Source: Dillenia suffruticosa (taxonomy: Eukaryota; Streptophyta; Magnoliopsida; Dilleniales; Dilleniaceae). From it: a stretch of DNA of 64,000 nucleotides. The notes below the pieces were generated by a model that worked only from the letters and a program-made list of their open reading frames with translations, had not been told where the DNA came from and ran no database searches. Position 1 is the first letter of the stretch, and each line of letters begins with the position of its first letter. A program made the translations under genes and the position numbers. The stretch lies in the NCBI GenBank assembly GCA_033439265.1, contig JAVTVX010000012.1, positions 36,458,261 to 36,522,260 of the forward strand, in the 5' to 3' direction. This document shows, piece by piece, positions 38,649 through 50,496 of the stretch.

Positions 38649-39740
38649 CGGAACTTGAACACAATGACCCGGTTATTGGAGTAGTTAGGCTCAGGCCCAT
38701 TTAATTCTCCTCACACAAGCACGGTAAGCCCATTTTTTGGTTGAACCGGAAATTTCTACCAAAAAAATATATTTTTATTTATTTATTTCTTACCCAAAAT
38801 AAATAAAATAAAATAAGCTGATAATCCACCCTAGTTTTAACACTACAAAAACTTGAAGCCTTTTCTCAAAAAAAAAAAAAAAAAAAAAAAAGAAGTGTGG
38901 TGCAGCTCCCCTGTAAAATGATAGTATACTAGAAAATTTTTAAATGTTAATACATTTTTATACTATATCTTATAATTTCGTAACTATCATGTTACCCAGT
39001 AATACCCTTGCGACCCTTGTCGCAAGTTTAAACACGATAATAAAATTATAATGAGAAAAAATCTAATAACTTATTAGGATATTTAAACCCGGTACAGGGT
39101 TGCTCAATTGGTCATGCTTATATTATTATGTCATTCTTATTTAAATAAAGTAATTTGAAACACTTAGTTCAAGATTATTGGTATTCTACCAAAAAAAAGA
39201 CTTATGCGGTCTCGGGGGGAATGGAATTATGTTAAATATTGAATATATGTTGCCCAGAAATTAAAATATAATTATAAAGAATGAAATAATTTGACGAGTA
39301 GAATTATTTTAAATTTCAAGTAGGATTTAAGGACAAAAAACCTTTATTTTCAAGGGATATAGATCAAGTGGCCTTAGACCAATGGCAGCCGCAGTTAGGG
39401 TCTCTTGAAGGATCAAAAGTATATAAATGACTCACAAGTCGCACTAACTTTGCATAAAAAATATAGATTATGTTTTTATAAGGATATCCGAGTGATAAAA
39501 ATCTCTTACTCAAATGTCTTCTCTAAAATCGAAATCTAGTACTCAAATTTTCATGAATATACATATTTTTATAATTTTTATGGTTCCTTGTAATAAAAAA
39601 TAAGAAGTTTAAATTATGAATCGCATTCTTTGCTTCAATATATCATGTTGAAATGGGAAAAAGTTGATAGGTGAAACCTGCATTGAAGTTGTGTGCCCCT
39701 ATGAAAATACCATTGTCCCTGAATGACAATGAACAAAATA
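38400..39740. other. Intergenic region between unknown gene and UTP6
   Basis: It contains the leader and promoter of the minus-strand unknown gene up to about 38730, a poly-A run (about 38612-38646), a second A-run near 38870-38891, and AT-rich DNA without recognisable coding potential. Confidence 0.5.
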
Positions 39741-39744
39741 ATTA

Positions 39745-39762
39745 TGGGCCTGGGCTTGGGCC
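39745..39762 (+). promoter_or_regulatory. Triple site II element in UTP6 promoter
   Basis: TGGGCC, TGGGCT and TGGGCC stand at 39745-39750, 39751-39756 and 39757-39762, about 150 bp before the ATG. Site II motifs (TGGGCY) are typical of plant ribosome-biogenesis and ribosomal-protein promoters and are bound by TCP factors. An AAACCTAG stretch near 39837 resembles a telo box. Confidence 0.7.
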
Positions 39763-39909
39763 TAAACGGGTCTTTAATGCTTAAAAGACGGGCCGGGTGG
39801 GAATTAAAACCCGCTCCATTGAACTCCCTCTCCGCTAAAACCTAGTCGATTTGAAGAACACCGCTCTCTCTTTCTCTTCCCCCCGCACCCCCCTTTTCAA
39901 GCAGCAAGA

Positions 39910-42900
39910 ATGGCGGACGTAGTGCAATACCGTCTCGAGTGTATGGTCAATGAGCTCGACGACCTAGAAAAGAAAGGTCTCTTCACCAGCCGCGAAGTCC
40001 CTGAAATAGTGAAGAAGAGACGCAAATTCGAGTACATACTCAAAAGACCTAGTCCACTGAAGCAAGATTTTTTAGCATACATCGAATACGAGAAGCAAGT
40101 CGATGCTCTTCGATTTCTTCGAAGAAAAGCTGTGTCTAAGAAGCTGAAAGAACAAGGGAACAAGAGGCTGAAGAAGTCCGTGTCGGACTTTGCGGGAGTT
40201 TCGAGGATTGTTGAGCATTATAGGCTTGCCACGAATCGGTTTAAGGGAGATATTGAGTTCTGGTTTCAGTATCTTGAGCATTGTACGCAGAAAAGAAATG
40301 GCAGGATGAAGAAGGTATTTTGATTCTTCTTTTCCTTCCATCATTTAGAGTTTTTGTGTGTTTAGGGTTTGTGTGTGTAGTGAAATGAATTGAAGAATTG
40401 ATTTCAAATGAATTGAATTCATTATGTTCATTGGCTTCCAAGCAAATTATCAAGATTATTAATTAAGTCATAATCAACACACAGATCGTGAGAAGTGTCA
40501 CTTTTTAAGGTTTTTTGTGTGTTTAGGAAAAGAGACATTTTGTGCTAAATAAATTAATTCTATGCGTGTGATTTTTTTTTATATAGAAGCAATAATTATA
40601 TATATTAAAGGATGAAGCCGGAAATTTATATTGGGGTAAAGTGCAACATGCATTTGGAGTTACAATTTTTGGAGGTGGGATTATAATTTTTGGGCGGTTA
40701 GCAACATTTGCGACAAATTTTTTCCTAGAAGTTTTTTTTTTTTTTTTTTGGGGGGGGGGAGTAGCTACTTTAATTCCTTAATTCAGCCATAATCGATATT
40801 GTGATTGTGAGAAGTATCACTTTTTGTTTGTAACTAGCTTAGTAAGGAATCATATTTATTGGAATTATAGTGAACTATTGGCTTGATGGACCCGTTATTG
40901 CATTTTGTGGGTTAAATTCAATTTGGATGTAAATTGTATTGGAAGGTCATCCTATATAGACTGTAGGAAAGCACCTTTTGTTTATAATTATTGAGGAATG
41001 AAAGTTTATTTGGTTAAGATTTTTATATTGAGGTTGTATTGAACTGTTCTGATGAACCCTTTTTGAATTTGTTCTCCTATTCATTGTTTTTCAAGCTATA
41101 TTGGTGGTGACTTACCTTCTTCTTCGTGTTGTTGTCAATTGGTTGGTGATATTTCTGGCTTTAATTCATTCTGTGCACTCAATTGGATTGTAAGATTCAT
41201 GAAATTTATCCATTTTCATCTGGGTGTATTTTAAGTCTCTCTGGATATGATTTTCTTGGGTGTGTTGGGTTGTTAGGAAGGGGACAAAGGCTGGATACAT
41301 GCTTTCAATTTTGTAAATTTAGTTTGAGTGTCATGTGACCTTTATAAATTGCTTTCTTTATTGTTACCCAGGCTCTAGCTTCAGTTATCCGGCTTCATCC
41401 AAAGGTACCAGGAGTTTGGATATATGCTGCAGCATGGGAATTTGACCACAATTTGAATGTTGCAGCTGCCCGTGCCCTCATGCAGAATGGTTTGAGAGTT
41501 GCCCAACTATAGAAGATCTTTGGGTAGAGTATTTGCGGATGGAACTTACATACCTCAATAAGTTAAAAGCTCGGAACATTGCTCTTGGAGAAGATGTGAA
41601 ACCACTCATTCGTGACAAGGGTGATGCCAATGACAAGCGGTGGAAAGATGAAAATAAAGATCTTTTCATGTCCCTAAGCATTGTAACAGAGAACAATCAT
41701 GACTCTCTGCAAGATGGTGAATCAGAGGAGAACCTGGACGTGTTACGGGAGCAAGGATTGATCATTTTACAAACTGTATATGAAGGTGCCATTGAAGCCC
41801 TTCCTACAAGTTTGAGCCTTAGAAAGCGGTTTTATGATATAGTGGAAGCCACTGACCTGGCAAATTCAGAAGATATGAAAAAGGAGATACTAGGTGATCT
41901 GAGAAGCGATTTTTCATCTGAACCTGAGTATTGGGACTGGCTTGCCAGGCGTGAAGTTCCATGTCCAGAAGATAAACAGAAGAGAGGCAAAGATTTTGTT
42001 ATCTATCAACAGAAGGCCATTCAAGTAAGAAATGCAACTTATTGAAACTTCACACTGTTATCTCTCTAGCACTGTAGGTGAATTTTTAAGTAACAATCAT
42101 AAATTTTGAGGAACTATGTGCTTCAAATGTTATCGTCCAGCATGTTAATAGATATTGCAGCCAACAAACATTCACAAGTTTCATTCCGTAATACAGCTTC
42201 TTGATAAAGTTGATGCTATAGTATTAGTAGCTTAAAACACAAAATTTATTACCAGGGCTAGTGAGATGGAGATCCTTGCTGTTATTTTGTTCCTCTGATA
42301 CAGCCTTTTTTAAACTTTATTAAGTATATCTTTGTGTTTGTAATGATCACTTAAGTGGTCTGCAATTGTGCAGGTATACGAGGAGGCTACAAAGAATGTG
42401 CCTTTTGCTACCATTTTAAATTGTACACAAAGTTCATTAAGGACATTATTGGATCTGAAACAGAGGATGCTCAAAGTTCTGGACCTATTGATACTCCATA
42501 TCTCTTGGAAGTGTATGAAAAAGCTGAAAAGATGGGCTGCCTTGATGAGGAACTTGCTCAGCAACATATTTCCCTTTATTTGCAACTTGGTAAATATTAT
42601 GAAGCCCAATGACTGGCAATAAATCTTTGCCATGGAAAATTTTCAAATTCAGCACAAATATGGAATTTAAGGCTCTCCATACAGATGAGACATATTGCAA
42701 GTAGTAATTCTCCACAGGATGATACATGCTGTCTTTGAGCTCCTAAGGAACATTTTGACAAAACTGACAGTTTCTGAGGCTGAGAGATTGTGGCTCATGG
42801 TATGTAACCAAGCTCATGAATATAATTTTTCTTTTTTTTTCCCATGAGCAAACTATGCTATTTTCAGTAAATATTTTTCAGATTTTTCTTGTTTATTGTG

Positions 42901-43782
42901 CTACACAATGCTTGTTAGTTTTCTCTTATATCTTGTTGCTCATAAGTGTTACTGCTGTCTTTGGAATTTGATAAATTGTGATTATCTTTCATTTAGGTTT
43001 TTAATAAAGTTACCGCCCCTCTCCCAAGTGTAGTAATTGCTTAAATGCTTAGGTAATTTACTTTTGGCGTTATTGTTATTGGGCACTCAAATTCTTCGGA
43101 AGTCATAGGGATTATTTCAACAAGCTTGTGCAGATCTCCCAGATGTCATTGGTCAAGGAGGTTGGTGGTGCTTATGGATTTTCCCTCTTGTCTGCCATAG
43201 CCAATTCAGAAGGATGGAATTGATTGTGCCAGGGAGATGTATAAGCAGTATGTTAATAGATCCCAACCTTGTGCACTATGTTACCTCTATTTTTGTGAAA
43301 AAGATCTGAGCGGAAAAAAAAAAGGGAAAAACATTTTGTGAACTATGCTAGATTCATGGATTGCCAAACAGATTCTAGTTTTTCCTAGCAAGCTGAAATA
43401 TTTGCTGTCTTGAGCTGCAGGTTTCTTAAATTACCCCATCCTGGTATTTCCTTGTACAAAACTTGCATTGAACTGGAAGAGAACCTTGCATCTACTGGTA
43501 CTAAGGATTCCCTTAAAAATGCTCGGACGTTATATGAAACAGCACTTGCATCTTATGACCATGATGTCAGCCTGTGGCGTGGTTATTATGCCATGGAGAT
43601 TAAGGTGAGCAACTACATTTGTGGCCTTAAATGCATCATCTTTGTGTAATCACAGTGCATAAACTCATTTGAAACTTAATTTGCAGGTGGGAACTTCTGA
43701 GACTGCAAATGCAGTGTATTGGCGGGCAAGGAAGACCTTAAAGGATGTCACTGATTTTGTAGCTTTTCATAATGTGCAATGA
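39910..43782 (+). pseudogene. UTP6: UTP6 (U3 snoRNP / SSU processome, HAT-repeat) gene with multiple lesions
   Basis: UTP6 is a HAT-repeat subunit of the UTP-B part of the nucleolar SSU processome, needed for 18S rRNA maturation. The start MADVVQYRLECMVNELDDLE and exon 1 (39910-40314, 135 codons) are clean. Exons continue at 41372-42024, 42374-42799, 43083-43247, 43421-43604 and 43687-43782 (stop TGA). The expected protein is interrupted six times. A one-base loss near 41500 leads to TAG at 41510. A shift lies near 42415-42421. An in-frame TGA is at 42610. A shift lies near 42725-42732. An acceptor reads GG instead of AG before 43083. A shift near 43200-43208 brings TGA at 43221. The introns are kept, so this is not a processed copy. 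Translation would stop after about 181 residues, far short of the roughly 650 residues usual for the family. Assembly error is the alternative, but neighbouring genes are clean. Confidence 0.85.
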
Positions 43783-44646
43783 TGCATCGTTCTGCAATCG
43801 AAGCCAATTTTGACTCAATTTTTTGATTATTTTCTTTCCTTTTTTTTGGTCTTGTAAATTAGACAAACAGAAATAGAGAGAGGGAAAATGAAAGTCAGTT
43901 TTACTTTAAACCCCCGGGTACTGGGAGTGCATATATGACACAGATATGCTTTTGGTAGAAAATGAAATATATGGAGAAGGATGCTGAACAAAGTAGCCAC
44001 GATGGGGAACCAATTTCTGCACATGTCAATGCCAATGAGAGAGAGAAGGTAAATTTGGTGCTTGCAGTATTTTTAAGGGCTGATGATGAAAACAACGTAA
44101 TGCAAATGACAACTCAACAATGTAGCCACGATGGGGAACCATTTTCTGCGCACTGCACATGCCACTAGGTTAGTATGATAGAAGCTGATTGAGAGATGGT
44201 CTGAAATACATGACTGCTGACATATATTGAATATCCTAAATGGGAGTAGAAAATTATGACACAAGATCTTGACTCGTTATATACAACTTTAATTTTCATG
44301 GGAACCTAAAGCTTCAAAGCCAAAATACAACAGACACATCCTGCATGTTGTGAAACACTCTACATTATGTTCTTGGCCATTGTGGACTCACTACCTGCAC
44401 AAAATAAAGATTGCATCAGTCATCAAAGAATTTTGTATTGAATATGTCAAACAAACAGATATTGCTGCCATTGATCCAGAAGATAGAAAATATGAGGCGC
44501 AGAAGCGAAAAATTACAGAAAAATAATGCATGATCTCTTCCTCATTGAGTGTGCTATGTGCTTCCATTCTGACAAACAACTTGCAAGCAAGCTCATCCTA
44601 GTTCTCCTATGCCCTATATTGATGCGTGGTGGATATAAAAGAACAA
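43783..44646. other. Spacer between UTP6 and the minus-strand conserved gene
   Basis: No supported gene. A block reading AGCCACGATGGGGAACCA with TTTCTGC just after it occurs twice, near 43996 and 44122. Open frames across it (43962-44168) have no recognisable domain. The 5' part probably includes the UTP6 3'UTR. Confidence 0.5.
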
Positions 44647-45519
44647 TCAACAACTAAACTCAAGGGTGCTGAAAACTAATTGCATTCTGCTTGCAACTAC
44701 TGATGGCTCTTTAGCACGTCCCATTACGGCCATTTGCACTAGTTGCAGAGTCTTAACTGGAAGCCTTTAGTACAGAGAAAACAATGAAACAATGAATAAC
44801 TTCTCTCACCTAAACTCAGCAGCAAATGTACTAGGGACATCTGGAATGCCAAAGTGAACAAGGGATTCTTACCATGCCATTCCTCTTACAAAATATGCAT
44901 TTGCTATAAGAGCACAATATCCTTTCCACTGAAGCACCACTTCTTCTGACACTGGAGGGGTTGATGACAATCTTATTATAGTAGGTTGTGGAGTGCACAA
45001 GATTGTAATGAACGTAATGCTTAACCACAAGATGCACTCATCAATCTGTATTAATAAAAGGAACCCAGATGGTTATGATTCGGATAGAATTGTCCTTCTG
45101 AGAATATTAAAATCAAGTTCATCTACTTTGGACAGACTGACCTCTCCAGAGGCAATCTTCGATTTTAAGCTCGTGCTTCCACCATAATTCTGCATAGCCT
45201 CAATCTCAACACTGTTTTCTTTCATATCAGCCCATTCTTTTCTTAAATCTTCATCCGCGCAGCCCAAGACATAAGCATTCACTGCAGCACTGATGAACTC
45301 CTAAATTCAATCAGCAACAAGACACTTAACCAATGAAAGCTTGTAACAGCGAAACAAAAACAAATAAAGCAACCAAAGTAAAAGAAGTGCTAAATATACT
45401 TTAAGGCTCCCTCCTTCTCCACGATCAATAACATTTCTATACCGTCTAAACAGGGCGGTTGCTATGTTGCGCGAGGACCTGTACTCATCATCTGATGAAC
45501 CCGGGTCTTTCAAACGGCA
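44647..45519 (-). CDS. Conserved plant protein of unknown function, 5'-incomplete
   Basis: Four clean exons joined in frame: 45519-45400 (CRLKDPGSSDDEYRSSRN...), 45300-45142 (EFISAAVNAYVLGCADEDLR...), 45045-44873 (IDECILWLSITFITILCTP...PPVSEEVVLQWKGYC) and 44764-44647 (LPVKTLQLVQMAVMG...STLEFSC, stop). They encode about 190 residues and have correct GT-AG borders and phases. The pattern resembles a conserved plant protein with a hydrophobic segment (about FITILCTP), often annotated as plastid-targeted, but I cannot name it with certainty. No upstream exon with a start codon or transit peptide could be found between 45520 and 46800. The gene is therefore either 5'-truncated or has a far, poorly conserved first exon. 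The C-terminal end after STLE seems short. Confidence 0.6.
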
Positions 45520-47024
45520 CTGTGACAGTCACAACAAACAACATGATTAGTTGCTTAATGCATTAGGGAATTTGCATCAATGTTTTGTTCTGTAGTTACC
45601 AGAAATCTCTTTGGCACTTCTTGGAGTAAAATGTGATGAGAGGAACTTTGTAATCTTCTAAAACAACGACCAATGGCATGTCTGGTACAAATTGGATTAC
45701 TATTAATTAGGTGATTAACATAAGTAATCTTGCAGGGCAAACCCTCATGCAGAGTGTTAGCATCCAAACATGTCCAGCATCTGCCGAGGGCTACCAGAGC
45801 ATGTACTGTCAGCATGATTGAACCATTATAATGCTACCCTCCTATAAGTCTGAAGTCCCACTTATTATAACCTGTAACTTACCCAAAAACAAAAATTTAA
45901 ATGAAAAAAGAAAAAAAAATCCAATGCTTCTCTGTGACTTGATTAGGGTCTACTCTTGATTGAACAAGGTCGACATCAAAGTACAACTAGTGGAGAGAGA
46001 GAGAGAGAGAGATCATGTTATCAGCTAGTTGGGCACAACCATAGAACTTGGAGTGATAGGTTGGAGCGATGGATCGGGGGTGCTCTCAATGATGACTATC
46101 CAAAATTTTTAATTTTGAAAAATTGTGAATAGCTAGGATTTTATTCTGACCCATGCAACAGCTACCAACTATCCACAAGGATAGTAGAAAAATCCTGAAT
46201 TGATTATCATAGAACAAAAAATTCAACCCAATCCTTAGTTTTACAATAAGGTAAAAGGTGCGCGCAATTATGTCATGAATAACAAATTCATAACAGAAGA
46301 CCCTTCAAATGTCGCATTCTAATCAAAACAGTAAAAGAAATGCTCTTTGCACACTATGAATGAGTTCATTCCCCAATTCTTCATTTCCTGTTATTTTCAA
46401 GAAGACCTAATTTAGTACCTTAAAACCAAAATTTCACAAGTGGGTGTTCTTGGTTTTTGTGCAATTTCCTTGTTCTCTGGTAAATTTCCTTGAATTTAAG
46501 GTTCCATATTACGCCAAATTCCAATTCTAAGCTCAACAAATTTCAGCTAACACCAAAAGTTTGGAAAATTTTGAACTTGAACAAGGAAATAAACATAAAC
46601 CAGAAATCTCAAAAAAAAAAAATTACCTGACTAGAATTTTAATTAGAGGTTGTTCTACTCAAGAGAAGAATTGAAACCCAGGTTTTGTCTAGCAATGAAC
46701 ATGGCAAAAACATCGTGAAGAACATGAATGAAGAAGATTAATATGAAAAATAAAAAAATCTAGGCGCACGTTAGAGGCCACGAGTTTTTTGAATGGCTCC
46801 GGAGATTGCAACGATAGACTTCCAATTCCAATTTCTTGTAATGGTTGCTGATGGGATCAAGAAAGAGAGGGGACTTGGATTCAAAGAGATTTTTTTGTCA
46901 TTTTTCGACGGTTTGATCGATAATCCCAGAACGCAGAAGTTGATTCCTGAAAACGACGTCGCTGACGGGGTCGGGATATATTGTCTTCATTTTGGAGCGC
47001 CTTAAAACGATGTCGTTTGTTGAA

Positions 47025-47028
<4 letters not shown>

Positions 47029-47090
<62 letters not shown>
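47029..47090. repeat. Compound (CT)n(AC)n microsatellite
   Basis: A CT dinucleotide run passes directly into an AC run. Open frames through it are low-complexity artefacts. Confidence 0.9.
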
Positions 47091-47095
<5 letters not shown>

Positions 47096-47919
47096 AAACA
47101 AACACAAGGGAACGCAGTTTCGAGATGATAGAAAATTCTATCAATCCTAAGTTGGCTAATGCATCCATGCAACCATGGATTTCATAGACCCACCGGTTCT
47201 GGTGATGTTCATCTCAAGGATGAAATGAGAGGAGGGGAAGGTGCACCGAATTTTTTCTTATACAAAAAGATGTAATCAAACAGTATCGAATTGAGAAAAA
47301 GATGTTGGAAGTAGGAAAATTCTACTGTTTGAGTTGTCCCCCGAAGAACAGGTTTACAGAGAATGAAGCGAGTAAAGGAGAATGAATCCCTTGGTGCGGT
47401 CCCGGGGGGGTTGAATTGCGGAAGCAACGGAATTTCATTTCAAACTTCTCTCTCTATTATAATTTTGTTATCTTTTTTGAATGGCCAACTAAGAATTAAT
47501 TAATTCCATAGGCACATATGGACTATTAAATTATTGATAATACCAATTGACAAATAATAATATAATTTAAATTAAATATTATTAAATTATTAAACAGAAT
47601 CGGAAGTAAGAATCACAGGTTAAAGAATTTAAGAGAAAAGAGAAAAGAGGACAAATCACACTTTAAGGTCAGACAATGAACACGAGGTCTCTGGTAACAA
47701 ATGGACCACCTCATCCAAAATAATATGAGACCTATTATTGCCAAAGCTGAACCCTTCAAATTTTTATATAGCCATGAGCAAGACGAGCCTGGCCGAGCCA
47801 TCTTGCCTTCAGAACCTAGCTACAGCTGGAGCACAATTGATAAATAAAAGTCGATCACACCATGTATGTAGACATTTTCTTTTGTTTAGGTCACAATGTT
47901 AAGTATGTTTGAAGATGTT

Positions 47920-48885
47920 TTTTTTATTGGTACCATATTTTGGATACTGTCTGATATCTGGAGTTTTGTTCAGACTAATTCAGATCGATTGTTACAGTGG
48001 TTCTTTTCAGAGGGCGGACCTCCCAACGGAAAATATTCTATACACATAAGGGTCCGATACTCTCTGCGAGAGTCGAATCTCGATCATATTTAAAAGTACT
48101 CAATTTCACATCTAGTTTAGTAAACACACATTGTTTGAAGATGTTTCTTACCCTTAATGATAACTGAAACCTCCTTTAAATTTGTTGAATAATTGGGGGA
48201 TTCCCTTAGTACAATAAGAGGAAGAATCTTAAATTTTAAGAATTTGATCTATATGATACGAGAAGAAAATTACTTTTCAAAATATAGCAAGCATGGCATT
48301 CTTAATTTTGCTTTTCCATTTTTGATGAAGGAAACCATCTATGTGCTTGTACGCGGTAGAAGAACACTACACCCATTTGATTTTGGGGTTCTTTTCTTCT
48401 ATTAACGAGATTGTGTTTAATTTTGGTGTATGTCTTCAACTTATTTCAATTCATTTAATTCTTTTTCAGAACATTGATGTTTATAGAATTAGTGATCGTT
48501 GGATGATTCAAAATCAAATTCTAATTGTTTAAAATTTTTATATTTTTAAAACAATATTAAATGATTTGATTCTAACTTATCGAATGATTATTCATTTAAA
48601 AACCAGAAGGCACGTTCCTAAATGATTTAAATTTTTATACAATAAAAAAAAATCGAAAGACACAAGAATTATTAAAAAAAAAAATCTTCCATATTCACTG
48701 GTTCACCGTTTTCAATTCTTATGTATCAAGGAGGGGAAGTTTTTATATATTTGTATGTTTTTTTTTTTTTATATTATGTTTTGGACATCGTCTGGTATCT
48801 GGAGTTTCACCCCGATTAACCTGGACCGACCGCTGCAGTGGCTTCTTTCGGAGGGCGAGTCTCCCAACGGGAAACGCTATATTTG
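47920..48885 (+). repeat. Two direct copies of a dispersed repeat
   Basis: Copy A (about 47920-48065) and copy B (about 48766-48885) share, in order, a T-run, TTTTGGA(T/C)A followed by GTCTG(A/G)TATCTGGAGTTT, a (G/C)AGTGG(T/C)TTCTTT(T/C) block, (A/G)GAGGGCG, and CTCCCAACGG(A/G)AAA. They are about 845 bp apart in the same orientation. The unit is unidentified; a fragmented short LTR-type element is one option. Confidence 0.65.
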
Positions 48886-50020
48886 TATGTTCTAATCACA
48901 CCTTATGAGCTGGTTTAGACTATTTGGTATCTACCTAAAGTAGTTGCCATGATCAAGTCGGAGTTAAAAGAAAATATTGGACCATGGGACCTACAATTTG
49001 CAAATGACTCTGCACCTAAAGTTGTTGGAATTGGGACATCAATGTGTTACTAATAATAAAAATTAAAATTAAAAGGCTAATTTTATTTATGAGAAGAGCC
49101 CTTAATTAATGGTAACCGGAGGAGCGTTAACCTCAAGTTTAACCTTTTTTTTTTTTTTTTGCTATGGGAAAAATAAATACTTTCAGAAAATAAAAAATAT
49201 TACTCGTTGCGAATCGTCTTTTCTATTTTCTTTAATAAAAAATTAATAGAATATAAATACTAAAAATAATAAAAATATACTATGCCCGTTAAAAAAAAAT
49301 AGAAACTAAACTCAATTAAAATTAAATAAAGTTCTTGGTAAGAATATTTATTGAGGTAATTACAATTTTAATTATTTTAAAAAGGAAATCTAAATGAACT
49401 GTGGTAACCGGATGGTAATCAAAATAAATTTTAATTATTTACAATTATTTAAAAAAAAAATTTATAGTAAAATTGATGATAGTTAGTATTTATACGCAGG
49501 AGAATGGCAAGAAAAAAAAAAGGAAATCTTAAATCAGAAATGTCCGTCTCTGTTTGTTGATCGTCCATGAATAATGGCTAAGATTCCTTGACATGGGATT
49601 TTGAGATCCAACAACCCTCGACGAATTCGGTCACTGCAAAACTAATATTAAATTGGTCACACACACGAATAGGATTAAGGATTACATTTTACGGAGACCA
49701 CTCACTAACGATGGGGCATTTGTTGTCTCGATTTGGGCAGGGAGGGAAACCCTCCTCCACCCACTACTACACACGACCAACCCCATCTATGTAATCTTAT
49801 TCCCATCATATAAAATAATTCTATAAAAATTTTCATTTGGAAGATATATATACATATAGAAAGTGAGATAGAGAGAGAGGGAGGAAGAGGGAGAGGGATA
49901 GGGAGGGAGTGTATCTTATTCCAACAAATTAGAAAACCCTATCTTTTTTCTCAGCCCACCGATGTTCATTTCTGCTCTTCGATTTGCCTTCTCCTGAACA
50001 CCCAAAGGACTGTTTTTTCT

Positions 50021-50476
50021 GTAAGTCCTCTCTCTCTCTCTCTCTCTCTCCCTCTCCTTCCTCCCCCTGCAATTGCATTTTGCTTTCTGAAATTTAATCA
50101 AACAAAATCACGTCTTGAAAGATGTGTCTGTTTCCTCATATGGGTTGTGCATGAAATCTCTATATTTTGCATTACTTTTGTCCATTCCATTGTGTTATGA
50201 TCTTTTTGTTGGTTATTTGCCTGATCTGGTAGTTGTCTCAATCAACTGCTTGTACAAAAGAGATTTGGTTGACTGCTTTCTCTGACAGTAAGGGATGTTT
50301 CATTTAGAATTGAATCCAACCCAGTTGTAGACAGGTCATTAAATGGGACTTTTATCCACTTTGTGGATCAATTTAACATCTTTTGTGGGTTCATTACTTT
50401 AATGGAGATAGTCCAATATTTGTGGCATTGGTGTGAACATTGGTGTGTAACTTATAAATTTTGATATTTGGATCAG
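50021..50476 (+). other. 5' leader intron of the T-protein gene
   Basis: The donor GTAAGT at 50021 and the acceptor GGATCAG at 50471-50476 bracket a 456 bp intron directly before the start codon at 50497. A CT tract opens the intron. Confidence 0.65.
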
Positions 50477-50496
50477 GTTAAGTTGATAGTAAGAAG

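Larger units (their letters stand above)
45520..49900. other. Intergenic region with dispersed repeats
   Basis: No supported gene. It holds a GA tract near 45993-46011, a CT-then-AC compound microsatellite at about 47029-47090, and two copies of one dispersed repeat (47920-48065 and 48766-48885). Several AT-rich stretches follow to the T-protein promoter. Open frames at 46793-47005 and around 47900-48530 are short and unrecognised. Confidence 0.5.

Noticed and set aside
46793..47005. 70-codon plus-strand frame as a gene, or its complement as first exon of the conserved minus-strand gene
   Set aside because: No domain or transit-peptide character, no in-frame start on the minus strand leading to a donor that fits the phase of the exon at 45519.
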